Of a stretch of 64,000 nucleotides of DNA, positions 8,467 to 16,856 are shown piece after piece. Positions within the stretch are counted from its first letter, which is position 1, and each line of letters opens with the position of its first letter. Location of the stretch: assembly GCA_002730555.1 (NCBI GenBank), contig PCAM01000037.1, forward strand, positions 149,630 to 213,629, in the 5' to 3' direction. The translations under genes and the position numbers were made by a program. The notes beneath the pieces were generated by a model that saw nothing but the letters and a program-made list of their open reading frames with translations, had not been told where the DNA came from and did not search any database. This DNA is from Chloroflexota bacterium (GTDB taxonomy: Bacteria > Chloroflexota > Dehalococcoidia > Lucifugimonadales > Lucifugimonadaceae).

Positions 8467-10080
8467 ATGCCCGGCGATGTAGCTGATCTTGTATTTACCG
8501 GCGGCGCGGTCCACACAGTGGACGCCAAAAACACGATCGCAGAGGCAGTGGCCGTAGCTGACGGTCGCATCCTAGCCGTCGGTTTCGAGGCGGACGTGCT
8601 GGCGACCACCGGGCCGGGTACCGAGCGGGTGGAGCTTGGCGGGAGGTCGCTGCTGCCGGGGATGATCGATGGTCACGGCCACTTCTCCGGGCTGGGCGCG
8701 GTGCAAAGGCAGATCGACTGTAAAGCGCCGGGGATGGGCTCGATTGCGGCGCTTGTCGAGGCCGTCCGGGAACGGGCCGATATGCAGGCCCCGGGCACGT
8801 GGATCTGTGGCCGCGGCTATGACCAGTCACGCCTGGCGGAGAAACGGCATCCGGAACGGGCCGATTTCGATGCCGTCGCACCGGACAATCCGGTGCTTTT
8901 CACGCGCACATGTGGCCACATCGTCGCCTTCAATACGAAAGCGATGGAAGCCGTCGGTGTCACCGACGCCACGCCGGACCCCGAGGGCGGCCGGTACGGC
9001 CGTGACGCCGCTGGCAACTTGAGTGGCGTCGCGTATGAACGCGCCAACATCCCGTTCCGTAACGTTCCTCCGCCGCCCGCCGACGATCTCCGGGAACACT
9101 TGCGAGAGGCCAACCACCTCTACCTGAGCACCGGATGCACCAGCGTCCAGGACGCCGGCGGGTTGTTCGGCTCGTACATGGTTGAGGCGCAGGAGATGGT
9201 AGCTGCCGGCGAGTTGAACGTGCGGCTGTACGCATTCGTGACAGTGAATGCGCTCGACCACCCGCTCGTGTCAATCCTGGATTCCGGGTTGCACACCGGC
9301 TTCGGCGATGAGTGGTTACGAATCGGCGCCTTCAAGATCATGACGGACGGGTCAAGCTCCGGCCCGAGCTCCTCCACGCGTGAGCCATACACTTCAGACC
9401 CCTCCGATCACGGGATCGCGTACTGGGAGCAGGGTGACCTCGACGACCTGATCGGGCGGGCGCATCGGGCCGGATGGCAGTGCACGGTGCACGCGGTCGG
9501 CGACGGGGCCATCGAGCAGACACTTGATGCCTTGAAACGAGCGCAAACGGAGTTTCCTCGCCGCGGACTCAGGCACCGGATCGACCACTGCGGGATTCTG
9601 CCGCCGGACCTGCAGGAGCGGGTGGTCGAGCAGGGCATCGTGCCGTCCATGCAGCCGGCCTTTTTCTGGGAGTTCGGCGACGGCTATATCGCCAATTACG
9701 GCCGGCATCGAGCCGACGTGATGTTCCCCGCGGGCACGCTGATTGATCGAGGAGTGGTCGTGGCCGGGGGCTCGGACGCGCCCGTGACGGACCATCGGCC
9801 GTTGCTGGGCATATCTCAGGCGATGACACGCACCACGCAGGACGGCGATGTATGCGGTTTGGACCACGCTGTCGGGCTGGACACGGCGATACGAATGCAC
9901 ACGATTAATGGCGCTTACGCCAGCTTTGAGGAGCACCTGAAGGGCTCATTGGAGCCGGGCAAGCTGGGGGATCTGGCACTGCTCGGCGACGACCTCCGTG
10001 ACGTCGATCCTCAGAACGTGCGGGACGTTCGCGTAGAGCGGACGTACGTAAACGGGGAGCTGGTGTTCCAGGGACGCTGA
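8467..10080 (+). CDS. Amidohydrolase family protein, YtcJ-like
   Basis: A 537-residue metal-dependent amidohydrolase of the YtcJ (amidohydrolase 3) type, with a TIM-barrel core and flanking beta-sandwich. The first metal site is His70 and His72 in MIDGHGHF. Later marks are KIMTDGSSSG near residue 295, HAVGDGAIEQ near 344, RHRIDHC near 370 and the GGSDAPVTDH segment near 437. The C-terminal GKLGDLALL is the usual sandwich strand of the family. The start is clear: AGGAG lies 8 bases before the ATG. Its position after two amidases suggests a shared role in amide or carbamate breakdown, but the repeat-containing 128-base gap leaves co-transcription open. Confidence 0.9.
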   Translation: MPGDVADLVFTGGAVHTVDAKNTIAEAVAVADGRILAVGFEADVLATTGPGTERVELGGRSLLPGMIDGHGHFSGLGAVQRQIDCKAPGMGSIAALVEAVRERADMQAPGTWICGRGYDQSRLAEKRHPERADFDAVAPDNPVLFTRTCGHIVAFNTKAMEAVGVTDATPDPEGGRYGRDAAGNLSGVAYERANIPFRNVPPPPADDLREHLREANHLYLSTGCTSVQDAGGLFGSYMVEAQEMVAAGELNVRLYAFVTVNALDHPLVSILDSGLHTGFGDEWLRIGAFKIMTDGSSSGPSSSTREPYTSDPSDHGIAYWEQGDLDDLIGRAHRAGWQCTVHAVGDGAIEQTLDALKRAQTEFPRRGLRHRIDHCGILPPDLQERVVEQGIVPSMQPAFFWEFGDGYIANYGRHRADVMFPAGTLIDRGVVVAGGSDAPVTDHRPLLGISQAMTRTTQDGDVCGLDHAVGLDTAIRMHTINGAYASFEEHLKGSLEPGKLGDLALLGDDLRDVDPQNVRDVRVERTYVNGELVFQGR

Positions 10081-10379
10081 TTCGAGTGACGCTAACTGCC
10101 CGTTAGTACCATCCTCGACTGCGATGGCCGTGGAACAATCTAAGCCCGAGATCGCGTCGTAATTTCGCCGCAATCGTATTCGTCAGACAATACTTGAGCC
10201 GCAGTGACCTGCCCTCCCTTAGACGGTACCAGTCAATAAATTAGAGACTGGACGTCTCCAGAAGTGGGAGGGCGCACAGGACATCCTGTTCGAGGAGATG
10301 TAGGCTCCGGCACTGCTCACGCGCTTCGTGGCATACAATCCGCCCGCTCACTTCATCATTATCGAGAAGGAATGGTCAC
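10081..10379. other. Intergenic region, no gene seen
   Basis: About 300 bases between the amidohydrolase and the first tandem aldolase. It holds a small hairpin (CTAAC/GTTAG near 10090-10105) that could end the upstream transcript and a short GAGAC/GTCTC dyad near 10245-10257. I see no convincing coding frame, tRNA or known riboswitch. Confidence 0.5.
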
Positions 10380-11141
10380 ATGCCCAAGATGCGCAGGAAC
10401 CCGGCGAAAGCGAAACTGGCGGCTGGCGGGGTGGTCACCGCAATTGGCGGCGTTTACACCGCCCAGATGGCGGATTTCATCGGCACGACTGGTGTCGAGG
10501 GTGTGTGGTTAGAGGCGGAGCACGGCCCACTGGACTTCGCTGATATCGAGGATATCACTCGTGCGTGCGACCTGTGGGACATGGCGTCTATCGTCCGGGT
10601 CGGGCGGGCCGAGGCGAACACTATCTACCGGACGCTCGACTGCGGGGCGCAGGGCATCGTCGTGCCACACGTCAACACCCGTGAGGAGGCGGAGCTGGTC
10701 GTAGATTCCTCCAAATACGCGCCCCTCGGCAGCCGTGGGATGTTCAGCACACGGCAGGGTTATGCCGTTGGCGATTACCTGGATCACGCCAACAACGAGA
10801 CGTTTGTGTGCGTACTGGTCGAGGACATCGTCGCCGTGGAGAACCTGGACGAAATCGTCAGCGTCGACAACATCGACGTTTTCCTGGTTGCGCCGAGCGA
10901 CCTGGCGCAGTCGATGGGCCACCTCGGGGATGTCGAGCACCCGGAGGTTCAGGCGGTGATCGACCGCTCAATCCAGCGGATCGTGGACGCCGGGCGCATC
11001 CCGGGCCACGTCGGCCGGACCGCTAGCGTAGCGAGCTACATCCAGAAGGGTGTGAGGTTCTTCAACGCCAATTTGAACGAGTGGATCACCAACGGGGCGG
11101 CGATCTACACGGCGGAAGTTGAGAAAGGCGTCCGCGGATAG
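10380..11141 (+). CDS. HpcH/HpaI family aldolase, first of a tandem pair
   Basis: A 253-residue metal-dependent aldolase of the HpcH/HpaI family. Motifs in order are WLEAEHGPLDF near residue 41 (active-site His), IVRVGRAE, GIVVPHVNTREEAE, SRGMFSTR, LVEDIVAVENLDEI (metal-site Glu near 142) and VAPSDLAQSMG (metal-site Asp near 168). The length matches the family. AAGGA precedes the ATG. It is followed within 90 bases by a close paralogue, both on the plus strand. The pair share long identical stretches, including IYRTLD and PSDLAQSMG, so they arose by tandem duplication. The likely reaction is retro-aldol cleavage of a hydroxy-oxo acid; the true substrate is unknown. Confidence 0.93.
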   Translation: MPKMRRNPAKAKLAAGGVVTAIGGVYTAQMADFIGTTGVEGVWLEAEHGPLDFADIEDITRACDLWDMASIVRVGRAEANTIYRTLDCGAQGIVVPHVNTREEAELVVDSSKYAPLGSRGMFSTRQGYAVGDYLDHANNETFVCVLVEDIVAVENLDEIVSVDNIDVFLVAPSDLAQSMGHLGDVEHPEVQAVIDRSIQRIVDAGRIPGHVGRTASVASYIQKGVRFFNANLNEWITNGAAIYTAEVEKGVRG

Positions 11142-11170
11142 ATTCTGAGACTGAGTGTCTCTCTCTTCGT

Positions 11171-11203
11171 CCTCACCCCAACCCTCTCCTGCTGGGAGAG
11201 GGG
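11171..11203. repeat. Dispersed GC-rich intergenic repeat (family A, copy 2)
   Basis: CCTCACCCCAACCCTCTCC followed by TGCTGGGAGAGGGG lies between the tandem aldolase genes. It ends just before the upstream ATG of the second gene, so it sits in that gene's leader. Confidence 0.75.
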
Positions 11204-11230
11204 CAAATGCGAAATCCGGAGTATCTACAC

Positions 11231-11977
11231 ATGGCTGAACTGCGACCTAACCGTGCCAAGGAAAAGCTGGCGAATGGCCAGATCGTTACATGCCTGGCCG
11301 GTGTGGACTCCCCGCATCTCATCGATTTCGTAGGCCAGATCGGTATCGACTCTGTCTGGCTTGAGGCCGAGCACGGGTCAGTAGATTTCGAGGCGATCGG
11401 CGATCTGTCCCGGGCGGCTGACCTGTGGGGCGTCACCCCACTCGTGCGGGTCGGCAACACCGACTACAACACGATCTACCGCACGCTGGATATGGGCGCC
11501 ATGGGTATCACTGTGCCACACGTAGATACGGCTCAGGACGCCCGAGACGTGGTGTACGCGGCAATGTACGCGCCGATCGGCGGCCGGGGTATGTTCGGTC
11601 CACGCCAGGCGTTCGGGGTCACCGACTTCGTCAAAAAAGCTAACGACCAGACGATGGTGGTTGTGCTGATCGAGGACATCAAGGCCGTCAACAACCTGGA
11701 TGAAATCCTTCAGGTCGAGCACATAGACGTGTTCCACGTCGCGCCGAGCGACCTTGCGCAATCGATGGGGTACATCGGTGACGACGAACACCCGGACGTG
11801 CAGCGGACTATCGATGAGTCGATCGCAAAGATCATCACCGCCGGGAAGACCGCCGGCACGACCGTGGGCGCACACAACGTCGGTCGTTTCCGCGACCAGG
11901 GTGTGAAGTTCTTCTACACAAGCCTGAACGGCTGGATCATGTCCGGCGGCAAGGAGTTCCTAGACGCCCTTGGCTAA
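11231..11977 (+). CDS. HpcH/HpaI family aldolase, second of a tandem pair
   Basis: A 248-residue aldolase closely related to the preceding gene. It keeps WLEAEHGSVDF, LVRVGNTDYNTIYRTLD, GITVPHVDTAQDA, GRGMFGPRQAFG, LIEDIKAVNNLDEI and HVAPSDLAQSMG. I place the start at the ATG at 11231 because GGAG lies 9 bases upstream and the N-terminus then aligns with the paralogue; an in-frame ATG at 11207 would add eight residues but follows the repeat with no separate ribosome site. The C-terminal third (GTTVGAHNVGRFRDQ) is where the two copies differ most. The stop codon overlaps the end of a decayed gene on the other strand. Confidence 0.92.
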   Translation: MAELRPNRAKEKLANGQIVTCLAGVDSPHLIDFVGQIGIDSVWLEAEHGSVDFEAIGDLSRAADLWGVTPLVRVGNTDYNTIYRTLDMGAMGITVPHVDTAQDARDVVYAAMYAPIGGRGMFGPRQAFGVTDFVKKANDQTMVVVLIEDIKAVNNLDEILQVEHIDVFHVAPSDLAQSMGYIGDDEHPDVQRTIDESIAKIITAGKTAGTTVGAHNVGRFRDQGVKFFYTSLNGWIMSGGKEFLDALG

Positions 11978-12728
11978 CGAACGAACTCCGTAGCTTCGGC
12001 GGCGATGTTCCACGGGCCGTCGCCGCGAGCCGTGCCATCCACGGTATTGACCAGCAGCCGGTCGGCCTCAGGCACCTCCACCAGCAGGTATGTGCCGGGC
12101 CGGGCCTGCCGAGGTCGTCCTTGAAATCCTGGTAGCAGTACACGCCGGTTCCGACCTCGACTTCGATGAACGGCAGGTTGACTCGTCCCCCATCTCGTTC
12201 AGCGAAGCGGTAGGCCGTGGACTGGATCCCCGGGACGTAGCCGATAAAGATGACCGGCAGTCCCGGGAGGACTTCGTCGCACACGAAGGCGACGTTCATG
12301 TTTCCCTGCGTGAATTGTGAAACGTCATTGAACCAGTTGCCCTGGAGGGTCCCGGAAACGGTGTAGTTCAGTACGCCGCATTTGGGTTCGACCGTCCGAA
12401 GGCCGTTGTTGTCGCCGACCAGTGGGGGCATGGCGGGGCGCTGATCATCCGGGTACCGGTCCAGCACGCACACTGCACCTCGTGCCTCTTCACCCTGCAG
12501 CTCTGGATGCAGGAATTGGATGTTGTCGGCTGTGATGTCGAATCGGTGATTGTTGTCGGCGCCGTTGAGCCGGATGACGTTGATTCCGGCTGAATCGCAT
12601 CGGGAGCGGCAGCGGGGCCGCCGGGCGCAGATGTACATCACGCCGCAACGGCAAGCGCGATACCCAGAAAGGTCTGGTACTTCGTCTAAAATCAATAGCC
12701 ACGCATCGGGCCGTCCTCCCATCTCCAT
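11974..12728 (-). pseudogene. Broken gene of unknown function, possible former lipoprotein
   Basis: One minus-strand frame (about 12680-12100) has a protein-like stretch including GDNNGLRTVEPKCG, LQGNWFNDVSQFTQGN and VPGIQSTAYRF. Near 12095-12105 the coding sense passes to another frame, which reads TYLLVEVPEADRLLVNTVDG and then WNIAAEATEFVR with a TAG at 11974-11976. Near the 5' end a third frame reads FLGIALAVAA, a stop, then CTSAPGG, which looks like a damaged lipoprotein signal with its cysteine. No clear start remains. I do not recognise the family. Two frame changes and a stop in the signal region support loss of function. It converges on the aldolase gene, overlapping its stop. Confidence 0.55.
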
Positions 12729-12831
12729 TTTGAACGAGAGAGTTGACGGCGACGTAGGTCGTCAAACGGGAATCATTACGTGGCGGCACCACATCCCGCG
12801 CGGACTTAGTGTTAGCGTCAGAGCGCTGACT

Positions 12832-14508
12832 CTAGAACGGGTCCGGACCGATTCCCTGCTCGTGCAACTCTCCACGCGTGTAGCTGCCGAGAGACCGGAA
12901 GTCGAACTCGGTGTAGCGCTTGATCCAGCCGAGCACGATCTGCTCAGACTCCCGGTAGCGGATCTTTGTCTCGCTATCAGCGGCATCTCCAAGTCGCTCG
13001 ATGATGTCGGCGCCTTCGGAACGGGTCAGCTCCTTGATGAACGCCAAGTCGTGGCCCCGCTCTGTATCGGCGCAAACGGCGCTGTGCACGACCCGCTGCG
13101 CCGTTTGTGCAACCGAGATGCGGGCCGTCGCCAGGTCTTCCATAAGCGCCGGGTGGACGCCCGGATGGCCGTCCAGTGAGTCGATGCCCTTGGCGCCCCG
13201 CCCGTTCAGCCAGCCTTCGACGTACTCGATGATGGTCCGCACGTTGCGCCGGGTTCCCTCCTGCGTGACAAGCCCCTCAGGCGTCTCGATGAGCACGGGG
13301 AAGTTGCCCGGGTCCTTCATCGCCGCCGTCGGCTGCCAGCCGCTGGCGTGAAGCTCCTTGAACGGGTCCGCCGCTGTCTTCTGGTGGTAGATGTGCGCCG
13401 TCCAGCCGCGCAGGAAGCCGTTCTCTGCCTCCCAAACCTTGTCGGCGTGTATGGCGCTCGCTGCCGCTTCGTTGACGGCCTCGTCCGGGCTCGGAAGGAA
13501 CGTCGCCATGCCGCCGATCGGGACCGCGCCGTGTTTCAGGCAAACAGCCACGAGCCGCCGGAAGATGTTCGATATGAAAACCGTGGTCTTGACGTCCACG
13601 TCGAACCGGTCCGGCCAAAGTGAGGCGGGATCGTTCATCACGAACTCAAGCAGGCTGGCCTTCAGGTCCCAGCGCGCGGCGTTCAGTCCGGCGGCGTATG
13701 GGCCCAGTTCGTAGAGCATCTCTTCCATCTGCCACACAGCGGGAAGGGACTCGACGAGGATGATGCCCCGTATCACGGCGTCCGCCAGGTGCGGCAACAG
13801 CTCCCGGGATCCGTCGAAAACGTCCCGGTACAGTCGAATTTCGGCCACGGATTCGGTCTTTGGCAGGTAGAAGTAGATACCCCTGCCTTGCTCTGCATGG
13901 ACCCGCCCGGCGTGAAACAGCGTCGCCGCCGTGCCCAGCAGTGTGGCCGAAACGGGAGCGCCGTCTATCGTGAAATCGGGCTCGTCCAGGTGGAGGCCGC
14001 GTTCCCGGTGCATAAAGAACGGGATGGGGCCGTCCCACAGCTTGTAGCTCCGGTCCCTGTCCTCGTCATAGAACTCGAGCGTCCCGAGCAGAGCGTCCCG
14101 GCGGTTTATGGCGGAGCGAACGGTGTCGCCCAGCGTGTGGCCGGCCGAGTCCTCGTCATCATCGAGGTCGCCAACCGCTTGCGTGCCGTCCGGCATCGGG
14201 TTGAGTGCGTTGATCAACATGGAGGTCATTGACACCGGGCCGGAGATCTCGATGCCCGGCAGTTTCAGTTCTTCCGGTACCTCCGGCACCTGCCAGTCGG
14301 TGGTGGTTGCGAAGCTGGGCGGCAGGTGGGACGGCTGCCGGCCGTCGCGGGTCGCCGCTGCGGACACAGCCAGGCGTTCGTCCCGCAGCGCATGAACGCG
14401 GCCGTTTAACCTATCGTGAAGAGCGACTAGGTAGTCTAGGAAATCCGGCGTCATGATCTCGCCCGATCCCTGCACGTTCAGGTACTTGACTCGGTTGCTG
14501 GCCGACAT
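12832..14508 (-). CDS. aceB: Malate synthase A-type enzyme
   Basis: A 558-residue malate synthase, which condenses glyoxylate with acetyl-CoA to malate. Family marks in order are RGLHLDEPDF (glyoxylate-binding Arg), YFYLPKTES, ESLPAVWQMEEMLYELG (metal-site Glu), LNAARWDLKAS (metal-site Asp), PIGGMATF, a conserved YVEGWLNGRGAKGI and LMEDLATARIS with the catalytic Asp at about residue 458. The usual FEDS segment near residue 130 is changed to a run of acidic residues, so it is a divergent member. I use the ATG at 14508, preceded by AAGGATCGG, rather than the TTG 15 codons upstream. No isocitrate lyase is in the window; the aldolases nearby could be alternative glyoxylate sources (inference). 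Confidence 0.88.
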   Translation of the reverse strand: MSASNRVKYLNVQGSGEIMTPDFLDYLVALHDRLNGRVHALRDERLAVSAAATRDGRQPSHLPPSFATTTDWQVPEVPEELKLPGIEISGPVSMTSMLINALNPMPDGTQAVGDLDDDEDSAGHTLGDTVRSAINRRDALLGTLEFYDEDRDRSYKLWDGPIPFFMHRERGLHLDEPDFTIDGAPVSATLLGTAATLFHAGRVHAEQGRGIYFYLPKTESVAEIRLYRDVFDGSRELLPHLADAVIRGIILVESLPAVWQMEEMLYELGPYAAGLNAARWDLKASLLEFVMNDPASLWPDRFDVDVKTTVFISNIFRRLVAVCLKHGAVPIGGMATFLPSPDEAVNEAAASAIHADKVWEAENGFLRGWTAHIYHQKTAADPFKELHASGWQPTAAMKDPGNFPVLIETPEGLVTQEGTRRNVRTIIEYVEGWLNGRGAKGIDSLDGHPGVHPALMEDLATARISVAQTAQRVVHSAVCADTERGHDLAFIKELTRSEGADIIERLGDAADSETKIRYRESEQIVLGWIKRYTEFDFRSLGSYTRGELHEQGIGPDPF

Positions 14509-14806
14509 GGGTTTCCGATCCTTAAGGTTTCTGGCAGTTCTGGCGTTCGCCAACGGCCGCCGGGAGCGGGCTGGACGGTTTACAAACGGGCGCAGAATTG
14601 CCGTTACGCGGGCCGCGGGCCGGAGGTGGTGCCGACCCGTACCGACAGTAACTACGTTTTCAGGCGTTCCCAGCGCGAAATATTATCTGGATCGACCATG
14701 ACCGACCATCACGGAAACGTGTAACAGGCATGAGATACTCGGCGCTGCCGTGCCCGGAATTCACCCTGAGCAAACGCAGAGACCGATACGAGGAGAGGAT
14801 ATCGTA

Positions 14807-16189
14807 GTGACTTCGAACGAGCCCGCCGTCAAAGGTATGTTGACCCGGGATGCCCTTGTCGAACTGACGCAACGGGGTGAGATCGACACCGTGGTGGTCG
14901 GCTTTACGGACCTGTACGGCCGGCTCATGGGCAAGCGGTTCGATGTCCACTTTTTCATCGAGTGGACGGTGGAGCACGGCAGCCACGGCTGCGACTACCT
15001 CCTGGCGGTCGATATGGAGATGGAGCCGGTGCCCGGTTACCAGTTCGCCGGCTGGTCGAAAGGTTACGGCGATATCCACCTGTCTCCGGACATGGCGACG
15101 CTTCGGAGGGCATCGTGGCTTGACAAGACGGCAATGGTTCAGTGCGATGTCCACGTGTCGGAGTCCGGTGGCCACGGCCTCGTGCCGATCGCGCCGCGGT
15201 CGATGCTCCGGAAGCAGTTGGAGCGCGCTAAGGCTATGGGGTTTGAGGCCTATGCCGGCTCTGAGCTTGAGTATTACGTGTTCAACGACTCTTATGCCGA
15301 TGCCGCTCGCTCCGGCTATTCCGGCCTTGAGCACGCCGGCTGGTATGACGAGGACTACAGCCTGCTGCAGGGGACGCGTGGCGAGGCGTTGAACGGTTCG
15401 GTCCGCCGTCATCTACGCGATTCGGGCGTTCCGGTGGAGACCTCCAAGGGCGAGGCCGGGCTGGGTCAGCATGAATTGAATGTGCGTTACGCGGAGCTAT
15501 TGGCGATGGCGGACCGGCACGTCGTGTACAAGCAGTGCGTCAAGGAAGTGGCAGACGGACTTGGGGTGAGCGTGACCTTCATGGCGAAGTTCGCAGAGGG
15601 GCACAACGGATCAAGCTGCCACATCCACCTGAGCCTTCGTAAAGACGGAGAACCCGCCTTTGCCTCAGGTGACGGGCAGTCGGACATATTCCGCTGGTTC
15701 CTTGGCGGCTGGATGGGGCACGCCCGCGAGTTCATGCCCTTTTATGCGCCCACCGTGAACTCGTACAAACGATACAGGAGCGGCTCCTGGGCCCCGACGT
15801 CCCTGGCATGGGCGTTCGACAACCGCACCGTGGGATTCCGGGTGGTCGGCTCCGGTGGCTCGTTGAGGATCGAGTGCCGATTGCCCGGCGCCGACGCCAA
15901 TCCCTATCTGGCCTACACGGCCGCGCTCGCATCGGGATTGGACGGCATCGAAAACCAGATCGAACCCCCTCCAGCGCTAGACGGCGACGGATACACGTCT
16001 TCGGATGCCGGCGCGCTGCCAGCCACTTTGCGGGCTGCCAACGAGGCGTTCGCCGTGTCCGAGTTCGTACGGGCGTCGCTTAGCGACGATGTCGTGGCGC
16101 ATTACGCCCACTTTTTTGAAACCGAGCAAGAAGCGTTTGACGTAGCCGTCACCGACTGGGAACGACGACGCTATTTCGAACGTATCTGA
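14807..16189 (+). CDS. Glutamine synthetase family protein (gamma-glutamyl-amine ligase-like)
   Basis: A 460-residue member of the glutamine synthetase superfamily, which uses ATP to join glutamate to ammonia or an amine. The beta-grasp region is GFTDLYGRLMGKR near residue 32. The catalytic region has GSELEYYVF (metal Glu pair), GLGQHELNVRY, HIHLSLR (ATP/metal His), the NSYKRYRSGSWAP loop and FRVVGSGGSLRIECRLPGADANPY. The last feature and the length favour a PuuA-like or glutamate-amine ligase branch over housekeeping GlnA, and the adenylylation loop of GSI is not evident. I choose the GTG at 14807 because AGGAGAGG lies 8 bases before it. It is transcribed away from malate synthase, with a 298-base divergent gap. 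Confidence 0.88.
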   Translation: MTSNEPAVKGMLTRDALVELTQRGEIDTVVVGFTDLYGRLMGKRFDVHFFIEWTVEHGSHGCDYLLAVDMEMEPVPGYQFAGWSKGYGDIHLSPDMATLRRASWLDKTAMVQCDVHVSESGGHGLVPIAPRSMLRKQLERAKAMGFEAYAGSELEYYVFNDSYADAARSGYSGLEHAGWYDEDYSLLQGTRGEALNGSVRRHLRDSGVPVETSKGEAGLGQHELNVRYAELLAMADRHVVYKQCVKEVADGLGVSVTFMAKFAEGHNGSSCHIHLSLRKDGEPAFASGDGQSDIFRWFLGGWMGHAREFMPFYAPTVNSYKRYRSGSWAPTSLAWAFDNRTVGFRVVGSGGSLRIECRLPGADANPYLAYTAALASGLDGIENQIEPPPALDGDGYTSSDAGALPATLRAANEAFAVSEFVRASLSDDVVAHYAHFFETEQEAFDVAVTDWERRRYFERI

Positions 16190-16310
16190 TGCACACACCC
16201 CTTCGGTTTCGACGGCAATCACAGCGATAATCGATGGTCGACATTTATGGTCGGTCGCAGCGCGGCCACCCGGCCTGAACCTTGAATTCTTCACGGAGCC
16301 AACTACAACG

Positions 16311-16802
16311 ATGAACCTTCGTCCCCACAGCCGTCTCGGCTCGGCACTGAAACGCGTCGGGCTGCTGATCATGAGCCTGACCGCGATCGCCCTGATCGCT
16401 GCCTGTTCGTCCGACAGTCCGGATGCACGCCCGACCGTCACTCCACTCCCGGTCCTGACGCTCCGCATAACACTCGACGAAGTTGTGTCCCTCACACCGA
16501 GCCAATCCGCCGAGATCTCTGGCGAAGACGTCACGCTCGCGTTCCACCGAGTTGCTAACGATTCCCGTTGCGCGGAAGGTGCCCAATGCGTCACGGCAGG
16601 CAACGCAATCGTGGTGATGTCGCTGACTGGTTCAGATTTCGACTCCGGACAGATCGAGATGATCGTCAGTCCGGGCGGAGGCGGTGAGGTGCTGGCCGGA
16701 CCCTACACCGTCACGCTGGCGTCGTTGGAGCCCGATCCGCCGCCCGAAGGTGGCGTGGATTCGGACGACTATGCGGTCATCTTCAACGTGTCCAAGAAAT
16801 AG
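16311..16802 (+). CDS. Small lipoprotein of unknown function
   Basis: A 163-residue exported lipoprotein. The N-terminus has basic residues, a hydrophobic helix and the lipobox LIAAC with the lipidated cysteine at about residue 32, so it should be anchored outside the membrane. A low-complexity Pro/Thr linker (about 38-48) leads to a small beta-rich domain holding NDSRCAEGAQCVTAGNA, a two-cysteine pattern seen in many uncharacterised bacterial secreted domains and probably a disulphide. The gene stands 121 bases after the glutamine-synthetase-family gene and 54 bases before the serine hydrolase on the same strand. The function is unknown. Confidence 0.75.
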   Translation: MNLRPHSRLGSALKRVGLLIMSLTAIALIAACSSDSPDARPTVTPLPVLTLRITLDEVVSLTPSQSAEISGEDVTLAFHRVANDSRCAEGAQCVTAGNAIVVMSLTGSDFDSGQIEMIVSPGGGGEVLAGPYTVTLASLEPDPPPEGGVDSDDYAVIFNVSKK

Positions 16803-16856
16803 GTCTAATCGGGAACCAGCCAGATAACCAGACCACGACAAAGTCCGGAGGGACAC

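Noticed and set aside
9394-9936. 180-codon minus-strand frame opposite the amidohydrolase
   Set aside because: It is antisense to conserved amidohydrolase motifs and lacks a ribosome site.
10081-10379. Possible riboswitch upstream of the tandem aldolases
   Set aside because: Only small dyads are present, and no known aptamer core can be recognised.
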